IMG/VR virus record: IMGVR_UViG_3300021962_000748
Span: 1-21,742 of that record
Strand: one strand, 5' to 3'
Source: a virus
Length of the DNA stretch: 21,742 bases
This document shows, piece by piece, positions 15,851 through 21,742 of this stretch (positions are counted from its first letter, which is position 1; each line of letters opens with the position of its first letter). The position numbers and the translations under genes were made by a program. The notes beneath the pieces were generated by a model, which was given only the letters and a program-made list of their open reading frames with translations, ran no database searches and was not told the DNA's origin.

Positions 15851-16943
15851 TTAAAGCCTCCTCTTTTGAAAGCCCGAAAATTCTAGACTTAAGCTCATCC
15901 ATGCTAGAAAGATTCTCTATTTCTTTTTCGACAATCTGTTTTCTCATATTAGCTAGCTTGATTATTTTCATCCTAGATTCTTCGTCCTTCCAAGCTTCTA
16001 CTAAATTAAGGATACTAGCATTTTCCTTGACATGTTTACTGATTCTCTCACTTCTTTTTATCTTCAAGTCGTTGAGAAGTTTCTGTTGCCTATTGACGCA
16101 TTGATTGTATTCTGTGCGAGCAGAACTGATAGACTCAACAAGAGACATAGAAATTCTTCGTCCTTCTGTATCGTCAGCTATGTCATCTAATAATTCTTGG
16201 AGCCTTACGATATTAGCTTGGATACTTGATGAAATGACTACTTCTGTGGCAAGTACAATATACTGGTCAACTTCTTCTTGAGTTAGATCTGGCTTATCAT
16301 GCGTATATCTAATGAAAGAGCTTTCAAACAAATTTTGATCTTGTTCAGAAGTATAAGTATTTATTTGATGCGAGTATCTAAATGTGTGAAGATAACCAAG
16401 AAGGACTTCTGCGCATTTTCTTTGAGCAGGAGTTAGCTTATCTTTATCGTATCCAGTCGGAACATATTTATTTATTCTTTGTATCGCAGCATTTAAACTT
16501 TTCGGCGGCTTGTATCCGCTTCCATCATTAGCAGAGTCTTCATTTTCTGCTATGATATGAGTTATTCTTGGATCAAGAGTTTTTATATGATCTCTAACAA
16601 GATTGACTTCGTTATTTAAATTCGTAAGCTCTTTGTTCTGAAATATAGCTCTAGCTATTTCGAGAGGCTTCATCAAAGCGCAGTGATTAGCTACATATGA
16701 TTTTTGATCTTCTGTTAATTCTGGAACTTCTTTCTTCTGATATTCGTGAGATTTTCTTGCATTTAGATTTCTCTCTCTGAGAAACTTTGATACAGCTTTG
16801 CCATACTTTGTCCTGCCATCGTAGTTCTCATCTGGATAAGCTTGTTTTATTAAATCTATTAGAGATGGCGGTTCTTCATTTTCATTCCAAAGTTTTAGTA
16901 CCGCCATTTTTTGCTCATCGTTCAAGAATACTTCTTCATTCAT
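15843..16943 (-). CDS. HTH-like DNA-binding protein of unknown role (small-terminase candidate)
   Basis: 366 residues, almost all helical. The N-terminal part (residues 8-110) holds two short helical bundles with helix-turn-helix character: SLIDLIKQAYPDE followed by the basic KFLRERNLNARKSH stretch, and a second with LTEDQKSYVANH and MKPLEIARAIF. The remainder is a long charged helical region, partly coiled coil. It starts 1 nt after the sigma-like gene and overlaps the nuclease gene by 8 nt. Lying two genes before terL, it could be the small terminase subunit, which is otherwise missing here, but it is longer than usual. A replication or late-transcription role is equally open. Confidence 0.6.
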   Translation of the reverse strand: MNEEVFLNDEQKMAVLKLWNENEEPPSLIDLIKQAYPDENYDGRTKYGKAVSKFLRERNLNARKSHEYQKKEVPELTEDQKSYVANHCALMKPLEIARAIFQNKELTNLNNEVNLVRDHIKTLDPRITHIIAENEDSANDGSGYKPPKSLNAAIQRINKYVPTGYDKDKLTPAQRKCAEVLLGYLHTFRYSHQINTYTSEQDQNLFESSFIRYTHDKPDLTQEEVDQYIVLATEVVISSSIQANIVRLQELLDDIADDTEGRRISMSLVESISSARTEYNQCVNRQQKLLNDLKIKRSERISKHVKENASILNLVEAWKDEESRMKIIKLANMRKQIVEKEIENLSSMDELKSRIFGLSKEEALNG

Positions 16944-16944
16944 A

Positions 16945-17625
16945 CTAGAATATTATCTCTTCATCCTCTAAAAGCTTTTTTGCTTTTAGCGCAATAGACT
17001 TCATTAAATTCTTTATTTGTTTGTAGCCGGGGCTTTTAGTTTTCTCTTTTACTCTGTATCCCAATTTTTTCGCAGCAGCTTCTTCAGACATTTTTTCTAC
17101 AAACACATATTCAAAAACTTTTTGCTCTGTAGGCTTTAGCTTTGGAACCAATTTCTCTCTAATCTGCTCGAAAGCTAACTGTAAGTCTATATGCCCACAT
17201 TCATAAGATTCTACTGAGTTCATATTTTCATCTAGAGAGACTGGAAGCTTTGTATTATAAGCTTTCTTTTTATTTTTTTCCCAGTTTTTAAAAAGCGGAC
17301 ACGATGAGCATTGAGATCCATAAATAGCGCACATATCTTCATGCTCTGAAGCAGCGCATTTTAAGCATGGCTTTACATAATTTCCATAGTTGTTACGAAT
17401 TAAATTTTTAATTTGATTTGAAATTATTCGATTAAGCCAAGGTTGCAGAGGCTTCGCTTGATCATATAGGTGCCACTTTTTAAAAACATGAAATCTTAGG
17501 ATTTGACTGACATCGTCAAAATCCATCCAATTTATAATTTTAAGAGTCCATTTGCCTTTTCTTTTGGCAATTTCTGAATCAATTATCTCTACGCAATCTT
17601 CGTATTTTATCTTTTTTTTAGACAT
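16945..17625 (-). CDS. Sigma-70-like RNA polymerase factor with a cysteine cluster
   Basis: 226 residues. Residues about 30-80 (DFDDVSQILRFHVFKKW, then PLQPWLNRIISNQIKNLIR) read like sigma region 2. Residues about 163-215 (LKPTEQKVFEYVFVEKMSEE, then AAAKKLGY) read like region 4, with its helix-turn-helix. Between them five cysteines (87, 90, 99, 106, 109) form a probable metal site. The arrangement recalls phage late sigma factors such as T4 gp55, which recognise mainly a -10 element. It stands at the head of the late gene block, overlapping a zinc-ribbon gene by 8 nt. I infer that it directs host RNA polymerase to phage promoters, perhaps the TATAAT and GTGTAA elements reported here. Confidence 0.75.
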   Translation of the reverse strand: MSKKKIKYEDCVEIIDSEIAKRKGKWTLKIINWMDFDDVSQILRFHVFKKWHLYDQAKPLQPWLNRIISNQIKNLIRNNYGNYVKPCLKCAASEHEDMCAIYGSQCSSCPLFKNWEKNKKKAYNTKLPVSLDENMNSVESYECGHIDLQLAFEQIREKLVPKLKPTEQKVFEYVFVEKMSEEAAAKKLGYRVKEKTKSPGYKQIKNLMKSIALKAKKLLEDEEIIF

Positions 17626-17881
17626 CCTTTGAAGGGGGGATTAATTCGCCAAGCTTTATAGTTCTCGCTTTAATAACTTCGATGTCTACGTCCAATTTGC
17701 TCAACTCAGGAATCTTGTCTCCAAATTCTCTCTGATCTTCTTGAATAGCGACTTTTACGGTTTTAGTGTGTTCTCTTGCTTTACTAGAAAACATCGGAGA
17801 CTTGCATTTCACGCAAGAATTGCTTCTCTTTGATTGAAAGTAATCGTTTTTTGACCCGCACTTTGGACAATACACATTCAT
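17618..17881 (-). CDS. Small zinc-ribbon protein
   Basis: 87 residues. The N-terminus has two CxxC pairs, CPKC (5-8) and CVKC (22-25), forming a zinc ribbon. A charged, probably flexible C-terminal part follows. It overlaps the sigma-like gene by 8 nt and is the first gene of the minus-strand late block. A perfect TATAAT ends 5 nt before the ATG. Small zinc ribbons next to sigma or polymerase factors are often transcription co-factors, so it may assist the sigma-like protein. That role is inference. Confidence 0.75.
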   Translation of the reverse strand: MNVYCPKCGSKNDYFQSKRSNSCVKCKSPMFSSKAREHTKTVKVAIQEDQREFGDKIPELSKLDVDIEVIKARTIKLGELIPPSKDV

Positions 17882-17886
17882 AACAA

Positions 17887-17895
17887 ATTATACAC
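17887..17895 (-). promoter_or_regulatory. GTG-TATAAT element before the late block
   Basis: TATAAT (minus 17892-17887) with GTG directly before it, ending 5 nt before the ATG at 17881, in the 44-bp gap between divergent genes. It combines the two recurrent start-proximal motifs of this window, GTGTA and TATAAT. Confidence 0.5.
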
Positions 17896-17925
17896 TTTTA
17901 AAAAAAAATATAAAATAATTAAAGT

Positions 17926-18096
17926 ATGAAGGTAAATAAAAATCAACTTCAATTGTTAGAAGAAAAAATAGAAGAAATCAAAAAATGTTCTTTTGCTTAT
18001 ATTCATAAATACGGTAGTCAGACTCAAATTGTTCAAATAAATACTCTGGCTTACGAATGTGGCAAAATTATCAAAGAAAAACTAAAACAAGAATAA
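17926..18096 (+). CDS. Small helical protein, 56 residues
   Basis: ATG at 17926 to TAA at 18094-18096, 56 codons. The product begins MKVNKNQLQLLEEKIEEIKK and ends GKIIKEKLKQE. It is charged and mostly helical, with two cysteines (21 and 45) and no membrane segment. It fills the gap between the divergent late block and phoH on the plus strand, and phoH starts 18 nt after its stop. An AT-rich TAAAAT lies 9 nt before the start. Codon use and amino-acid balance look like real coding sequence. The function is unknown. Confidence 0.65.
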   Translation: MKVNKNQLQLLEEKIEEIKKCSFAYIHKYGSQTQIVQINTLAYECGKIIKEKLKQE

Positions 18097-18114
18097 CGAG
18101 TGTAAAAGATATAT

Positions 18115-18870
18115 ATGCCGAGATCCAGAAAGGCACCTAAAAAACCTAAACAAGACAACTTTGAAGAAGAATTGATTCAAAGTGAAGACGTTAGTTTTAA
18201 ACCTAAAACTAACTTAAAAATAAAAGAACTAAATTGGACGCCAAGACAAAGAGAGTTTTTTAAATTAGCTTTTCAAGAAAACACAAGAGTAGTATTAATA
18301 TCTGGCCCAGCGGGAACATCAAAAACTCTATTGGCTGTATATTGTGGATTAAGAATGATGAAAGAAGCTAAAATTTCTGAGATCATGTATCTTAGGTCTG
18401 CTGTAGAATCTAGCGAAGCAAAGCTAGGATTTTTACCGGGAAGCGCAGAAGAAAAACTTAGTTTTTATAACCTTCCATTTTTAGATAAAATAACAGAACT
18501 CGTTCAAAACTCAAGTGCGGAAAGACTGATTATAGAAAATAAAATAGAGATGTTTCCAGTTAATTTCGCCCGAGGACTCAATTGGACTCACAAATTTATT
18601 ATTTTAGATGAAGCCCAAAATTCTACCAAGAAAGAATTGACCACTGTTTTAACAAGACTGAGTGAAGGAAGCAAGTGCTTTATTCTTGGCGACCCAATGC
18701 AAACAGATCTAAAGCCCGGATTTGGCGGGGCATTTGAAAAAATAATAAATTTGCTGGACGATGAAGAAAGTAGAAAAATGGGAATTATTTCATTCAAATT
18801 CACAGAAGAAGATATTATGAGAGATGAGATAGTTAAATATCTTGTTAAAAAACTAAAAGCATTCAATTAA
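18115..18870 (+). CDS. phoH: PhoH-family ATPase
   Basis: 251 residues. Walker A GPAGTSKT (about 64-71), Walker B FIILDEAQN (about 161-169) and the LGDPMQTD motif (about 191-198) appear in the usual PhoH order. A basic, Lys-rich N-terminal tail precedes the domain. PhoH proteins are RNA-associated P-loop NTPases common in marine and freshwater phages; their role in infection is not settled. No KH or PIN domain is attached. It is on the plus strand after the 56-residue gene, with a GTGTAA element 9 nt before the ATG and no clear Shine-Dalgarno sequence. Confidence 0.93.
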   Translation: MPRSRKAPKKPKQDNFEEELIQSEDVSFKPKTNLKIKELNWTPRQREFFKLAFQENTRVVLISGPAGTSKTLLAVYCGLRMMKEAKISEIMYLRSAVESSEAKLGFLPGSAEEKLSFYNLPFLDKITELVQNSSAERLIIENKIEMFPVNFARGLNWTHKFIILDEAQNSTKKELTTVLTRLSEGSKCFILGDPMQTDLKPGFGGAFEKIINLLDDEESRKMGIISFKFTEEDIMRDEIVKYLVKKLKAFN

Positions 18871-18888
18871 ACAAGTGTAATAAACATT

Positions 18889-19338
18889 ATGCCATTACCG
18901 AAACCTAAAAAAGACGAGCAAAAGAATGACTTCGTATCTCGCTGCATGGGCGACGAAACAATGAAAAAGGACTTTAAAGACAATAAACAGAGAGTCGCCG
19001 TTTGCCTTGCTCAATTTAGCAAAAAAGACTCAAAAGCGAATTGGGCAAATAAAGCCTATCACGAAGAAATGGAAGAAGAATCTCCAATGCACGAAGAAAT
19101 GGAAACAGAAGAAATGGAGATGGAAGAAGGCCAAATGGAAGATGGCAGCGAAGAAGAAAAAGACTACGAGGGCGAAATGGCTAAAATTCAATTGATGAAA
19201 ATCGCTGACAACGCAATGCAAATTGCGAGAATGATCAAAAGCGAAGACCAACAGTTGGAAGCTTGGGTTCAAGACAAAATCAGCGTGTCAGAACATCACA
19301 TGCAAGCTGTAAGAGACTACATGAAGTATGGACAGTGA
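18889..19338 (+). CDS. Acidic phage protein with MPLPKP/CM...VC N-terminal motif
   Basis: 149 residues. The N-terminus (MPLPKPKKDEQKNDFVSRCM, then QRVAVCLAQF) matches a motif I recall at the start of many phage proteins, often attached to protease or structural domains. The middle (about 58-98) is a Glu/Met-rich low-complexity stretch. The C-terminus (AWVQDKISVSEHHMQAVRDY) is a helical motif also familiar from phage proteins. Both ends are present with only a disordered linker between them. It starts 18 nt after phoH with a GTGTAA element about 9 nt before the ATG, and ends convergent with the signal peptidase gene 11 nt away. The function is unknown. Confidence 0.75.
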   Translation: MPLPKPKKDEQKNDFVSRCMGDETMKKDFKDNKQRVAVCLAQFSKKDSKANWANKAYHEEMEEESPMHEEMETEEMEMEEGQMEDGSEEEKDYEGEMAKIQLMKIADNAMQIARMIKSEDQQLEAWVQDKISVSEHHMQAVRDYMKYGQ

Positions 19339-19349
19339 GAGGGCGGTTA

Positions 19350-19829
19350 TTAAAACAATACCTTTCCAAGTACCTGTTCTTTAGAGATGATATAGTACAT
19401 ACTTTCATCTCTATTGTCGCCTATTATAAAATACTGGCTTGTGCTAAGTTTTGTCTTCAATAAAGATAATGGATATTTATTAGAAGAAAAATCTGTATTG
19501 GTTTTTTGATTTATTATTATTTGACCGTCTTTTATTTCAATCCAGTCTCCCTCCTCGGCCAGAATCCTTTTTATGACTACGACCTCTTTTATTGAGGAGT
19601 CTGTTTCTTCCAAGATTTCGGCGCAAATTATGTCTCCTATTTCGGGTGCGCTATTTTTATAATAATCATAACTAACCACACTCCAGTCATGGTCAAAGTA
19701 GGTATCCTCCATGCTAGTTCCACTAACAACCACAAAATTATACTTATAGTTCAATAGGTAACAAAAGAAATAGACATAAAGAAAATACCTAAATAAACAA
19801 AGCAATAATTTATGATTTTTGCGGCTCAT
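19350..19829 (-). CDS. Signal peptidase I (family S26)
   Basis: 159 residues. One N-terminal membrane segment (about 12-34) is followed by the S26 boxes in order: VSGTSMEDT with the nucleophile Ser39, IGDII (about 64-68), VIKRILAEEGD with general-base Lys87, and GDNRDES (137-143). The C-terminal DSR part of the last box is not conserved. It would cleave signal peptides at the outer face of the inner membrane. It is short but complete compared with small bacterial enzymes. The ATG overlaps the stop of the frame-disrupted upstream gene by 4 nt (ATGA). Signal peptidase I is uncommon in phages; its natural substrate here is unknown, since the spanin-like lipoproteins would need signal peptidase II. 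Confidence 0.9.
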   Translation of the reverse strand: MSRKNHKLLLCLFRYFLYVYFFCYLLNYKYNFVVVSGTSMEDTYFDHDWSVVSYDYYKNSAPEIGDIICAEILEETDSSIKEVVVIKRILAEEGDWIEIKDGQIIINQKTNTDFSSNKYPLSLLKTKLSTSQYFIIGDNRDESMYYIISKEQVLGKVLF

Positions 19830-20120
19830 AAATGTTTTTCAAAAAGTTCGATGTCTTGTTTGAACAATAATTCCAAATCAGATCTGCGGCAATTTTCTTT
19901 TGTTGGCTTGAAATTCATTTTTGGGGTTTTAATCAACTTTATTTCTAAAAGATTTATCTTTACCATAAACATATTCTTTGGTCTTATGATCTGCCCATAA
20001 GTATGCGTCATGATAATTTACGCAAAAAAGCTGTCTACGCAATTGATTCAATAATTCAGGATATGGTCTTACTGGATGTAGCTGATATATAAAACACTTG
20101 GTGAAACTTACGCGGCTCAT
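19826..20120 (-). pseudogene. Frame-disrupted small gene upstream of signal peptidase
   Basis: Two overlapping minus-strand reading frames look like one protein of about 97 residues. The first runs from the ATG at 20120 (MSRVSFTKCFIYQLHPVRPY, then LWADHKTKEYVYG) to a stop at 19929. The second, in the +1 frame, is open from 20011 and ends at 19826 with an ATGA overlap onto the signal peptidase start. The shared open stretch is 19929-20011. The first part has a TATAAT 5 nt before its ATG and the second is coupled to the next gene, so both ends look real. It may be a true frameshift mutation, a sequencing error, programmed +1 frameshifting, or two small overlapping genes. No classic slippery site is obvious. 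The function is unknown. Confidence 0.55.
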
Positions 20121-20131
20121 ATAATATTATA
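20120..20131. promoter_or_regulatory. Compact divergent start region with two overlapping-strand TATAAT elements
   Basis: Only 11 bp separate the divergent ATGs at 20120 (minus) and 20132 (plus). The plus strand has TATAAT at 20120-20125, 6 nt before its ATG. The minus strand has TATAAT at 20131-20126, 5 nt before its ATG. No Shine-Dalgarno sequence can fit for either gene. Confidence 0.55.
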
Positions 20132-20494
20132 ATGTTTGATTGGCTAAAAGAGCAGCATAAAAATAGCGTATACAAAGATATACACAAAAATGTGCTGGAA
20201 GAATTTGAGCAAGAGCTGCGCGAATCGGCGGTGGACATGAAGTTCGAAAACTTTGCATTTTTTGACAACAATCTGGCGGCGGCAAACAGCTTGTACGTGT
20301 CGCGCATTTGCGACGAAAATCCGGCGGCATTTTATATTTTCACCAATGTAAACATGAAAGAATATGAGCTTCAAGAATTCATAGAAGAAATAGACACAAA
20401 AAGTCGCTTTGTTGCAGTTGAAATCGACGGGGCGTTGTTTGTTACCCGCAAAAGCATGTGGAAAAAGATGCAGAATGGATATAACTTGTATTGA
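20132..20494 (+). CDS. Hypothetical protein, 120 residues
   Basis: 120 residues, acidic, soluble, mixed alpha/beta, with no membrane segment or cysteine cluster. The N-terminus is helical (FDWLKEQHKN, then LEEFEQELRE). The C-terminal half alternates strands and helices (FYIFTNVNMKEYELQEFIEE, then RFVAVEIDGALFVTRK). Part of the gene (about 20200-20330) is richer in G+C, with gcggcg runs, than its surroundings. It is divergent from the frame-disrupted gene with an 11-bp gap and has a TATAAT 6 nt before the ATG. I recognise no family and propose no function. Confidence 0.72.
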   Translation: MFDWLKEQHKNSVYKDIHKNVLEEFEQELRESAVDMKFENFAFFDNNLAAANSLYVSRICDENPAAFYIFTNVNMKEYELQEFIEEIDTKSRFVAVEIDGALFVTRKSMWKKMQNGYNLY

Positions 20495-20519
20495 TTTACT
20501 GATATGATACGCATATAAC
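20491..20519 (+). promoter_or_regulatory. Sigma-70-like promoter before the LamG gene
   Basis: TTGATT (20491-20496) and TATAAC (20514-20519) are separated by 17 bp, the optimal spacing, with 4/6 and 5/6 matches to TTGACA and TATAAT. It overlaps the stop of the upstream gene. The start site would be near 20526, giving a leader of about 43 nt to the ATG at 20569. Confidence 0.5.
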
Positions 20520-20525
20520 ATTAGA

Positions 20526-20567
20526 ATGTCTCAAAAAAGTGTAATAAAACAAAGAAAAAAGAAATAA
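20526..20567 (+). CDS. Possible 13-residue basic leader peptide
   Basis: ATG at 20526 encodes MSQKSVIKQRKKK and stops 1 nt before the ATG of the LamG gene. TATAAC lies 6 nt before it, the same spacing seen at other starts in this window. It could couple translation to the next gene. It may equally be a chance reading frame in an A-rich leader. Confidence 0.25.
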   Translation: MSQKSVIKQRKKK

Positions 20568-20568
20568 A

Positions 20569-21540
20569 ATGTCAAATTATACAAATGCTAGAATTTTACA
20601 ATCTGAGATGCATCAAAGCGTCGATAGTGGCGCGTTCTTGGGTGAAAGTGGCTTTAAAGCGTCAATAACGGGTCTTTTAGACACTGGCGATGCGGCAGAC
20701 TTAAAAGAACTGCAAAACCATGTTGGGCGCGAATATTATAGAAAACTTCATTTGTTTGGTCTTGACGCCGAAATAACCGACTCGGTTGACGTAGGATTTA
20801 GACCTTTGACTTTTACTGGTTTGTATGCATCGACGGCTGCTGTTCCATCGACGTTGTTGAGTGGTATTTATGGTTATTGGACGCTCAATGAAGCGGCTGG
20901 CACTCGTTACGATTCAGTCAACTCTTCAGATATGACTGATGTAAATACGGTAGGCTCAGTAAGCGGCATAAATGATCTGGCCGCGAATTTTGTACGCACA
21001 AGCCAAGAAAGAATGTATACTCCTTCAAATAGTAATTTGACTGTTGGCGACATTGATTTTACTTGGAGTTTCTGGATCAAAGCAGCTAGTCCTACTTTAG
21101 TTCAAGGCGTTATCAATAAATGGTATGACAATAGCGAAAGAGAATATTGTATGTATCTTGGTCTTGCTGGCGCGAAATTATCATTTATTGTTCGCAATGC
21201 TGCAAATACAGTTGATACTCAATTGAATGAAGCTGGTACTATAACTACAAATACTTGGTATCATTATATTTGCTATCATGATTCGGTAAATAATAAACTA
21301 GGCATCATCAGGAATAATGGAACGCCAACAACCGTCAATTACTCTGCTGGCGTTTACAACGGAGCAGTAAATCCACGCGAACTGGCTTTCGGTTGCGACC
21401 AAAACTTGCCCGTTGTAGGAAATAACAATTACTTCAATGGAGCAATTGATGAAGTCGGCTTCTGGAAGAGAATATTAACAGCTGATGAAAGAACTCAACT
21501 TTACAACGCTGGAGTTGGCACGACTTATCCTTTCTCATAA
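20569..21540 (+). CDS. LamG/concanavalin-like domain protein, probable virion adhesin
   Basis: 323 residues. The N-terminal part (1 to about 95) has no recognised domain and may attach to the virion. Residues about 105-320 form a LamG/concanavalin-A-like jelly roll. It opens with YWTLNEAAGTRYDSV, has DFTWSFWIKAAS and WYHYICYHDSVNNKLGI in the middle, and ends with the hallmark DEVGFWKRILTADERTQLYN. Such domains bind glycans and are common on phage tail or capsid surface proteins. It is on the plus strand, away from the minus-strand late block, behind its own promoter, and ahead of a strong terminator. A receptor-binding or surface-decoration role is likely; the glycan is unknown. Confidence 0.82.
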   Translation: MSNYTNARILQSEMHQSVDSGAFLGESGFKASITGLLDTGDAADLKELQNHVGREYYRKLHLFGLDAEITDSVDVGFRPLTFTGLYASTAAVPSTLLSGIYGYWTLNEAAGTRYDSVNSSDMTDVNTVGSVSGINDLAANFVRTSQERMYTPSNSNLTVGDIDFTWSFWIKAASPTLVQGVINKWYDNSEREYCMYLGLAGAKLSFIVRNAANTVDTQLNEAGTITTNTWYHYICYHDSVNNKLGIIRNNGTPTTVNYSAGVYNGAVNPRELAFGCDQNLPVVGNNNYFNGAIDEVGFWKRILTADERTQLYNAGVGTTYPFS

Positions 21541-21645
21541 AATGAAATAAGGAAAAATATAAAAGAGCTAAAAAATAAAAAGGCCCCGGGGATTTTTTGG
21601 CCCGAATGATTTTTTTCTTTTCTTGTTTTGCATTTTAATTTGAAA
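21541..21645 (+). other. Non-coding spacer with a GC-rich island
   Basis: No convincing gene. The sequence is A/T-rich except for a GC-rich patch GGCCCCGGGG followed by ATTTTTTGGCCC (about 21582-21603). GGCC arms could close a loose loop with a T-run inside, a poor terminator shape. It sits just before the strong hairpin at 21646. Confidence 0.4.
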
Positions 21646-21675
21646 AATGGGGGGGGTACCCCCCATTCTTTTTTT
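21646..21675 (+). terminator. Intrinsic terminator downstream of the LamG gene
   Basis: A 9-bp stem AATGGGGGG / CCCCCCATT with a GGTA loop is followed after one C by seven T. The core is a run of eight G and six C. It also reads as a weaker hairpin with four to five T on the minus strand, so it could act in both directions. Confidence 0.88.
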
Positions 21676-21726
21676 ATCTTATTCTTTTTAACTTATATAT
21701 ATGATAATAATTAGTAATATATAATA

Positions 21727-21742
21727 ATGGGATATTTAAATT
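21727..21742 (+). CDS. Possible start of another plus-strand gene (cut by window end)
   Basis: ATG at 21727 reads MGYLN before the window ends, with a TATAAT directly upstream. Only five codons are visible, so this is a hint, not a supported gene. Confidence 0.2.

Noticed and set aside
15843-16943. Firm assignment as small terminase subunit
   Set aside because: Position and HTH-like segments fit, but the length and the gene between it and terL leave other DNA-binding roles open, so it is listed as a candidate only.
18588-18866. Minus-strand open frame inside phoH
   Set aside because: Antisense to a secure PhoH domain, with low-complexity Ser runs and no start signal.
19007-19272. Open frames on both strands within the acidic protein gene
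   Set aside because: Lys/Trp-rich and Phe/His-rich products are by-products of the GAA/GAAATG repeats of the real gene.
20144-20521. Minus-strand open frame of 125 codons opposite the 120-residue gene
   Set aside because: The plus-strand gene has the better composition and a start-proximal TATAAT. The minus frame is Phe/Ile/Val/Cys-rich, as mirror frames often are.

Overview
The window is an AT-rich segment of a tailed double-stranded DNA phage genome (Caudoviricetes). It carries a terminase large subunit, portal, protease/scaffold, a probable capsid decoration protein and a major capsid protein. Two proteins combine a lipobox with a C-terminal membrane anchor, the layout of unimolecular spanins, so the host is probably a Gram-negative bacterium. 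PhoH, a T4-gp55-style sigma-like protein and the absence of integration genes fit a lytic, probably aquatic phage with T4-like late-gene logic. I cannot name the host or a close relative. No tRNA, rRNA, CRISPR or insertion sequence was seen.

Positions 1-17881 form one long minus-strand late block, read right to left. It opens with a zinc-ribbon protein and a sigma-like factor. Next come a HTH-like protein, a zinc-finger/ERCC4 nuclease, the terminase large subunit, the portal and a tail-tube-like protein. A cassette of six small, mostly membrane proteins follows (9951-7089) with holin-like and spanin-like members. The head module comes after it: a conserved-motif protein, a protease fused to a scaffold with a probable nested scaffold start, the decoration-like protein and the major capsid protein, closed by a strong UUCG-loop terminator. 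The left end holds a SAP-like protein and two more tube-like proteins; the last carries Ig-like TIG repeats and runs off the window.

Positions 17926-19338 are plus strand: a 56-residue protein, PhoH, and an acidic protein with a conserved phage N-terminal motif. A minus-strand pair follows at 19350-20120 (signal peptidase I and a frame-disrupted gene). The plus strand resumes at 20132 with an unknown protein and a LamG-domain protein, then a strong terminator near 21.65 kb.

The most interesting signal is at gene starts. Six transcription-unit heads have a perfect TATAAT hexamer only 5-7 nt before the start codon and no Shine-Dalgarno sequence, which suggests leaderless transcripts. Several other starts have a GTGTAA element at a similar distance. 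A phage-encoded sigma-like factor lies in the same window. Other notable points are the dispersed tube-like paralogs, two spanin-like lipoproteins in one cassette, the nested scaffold start, and a phage-borne signal peptidase.
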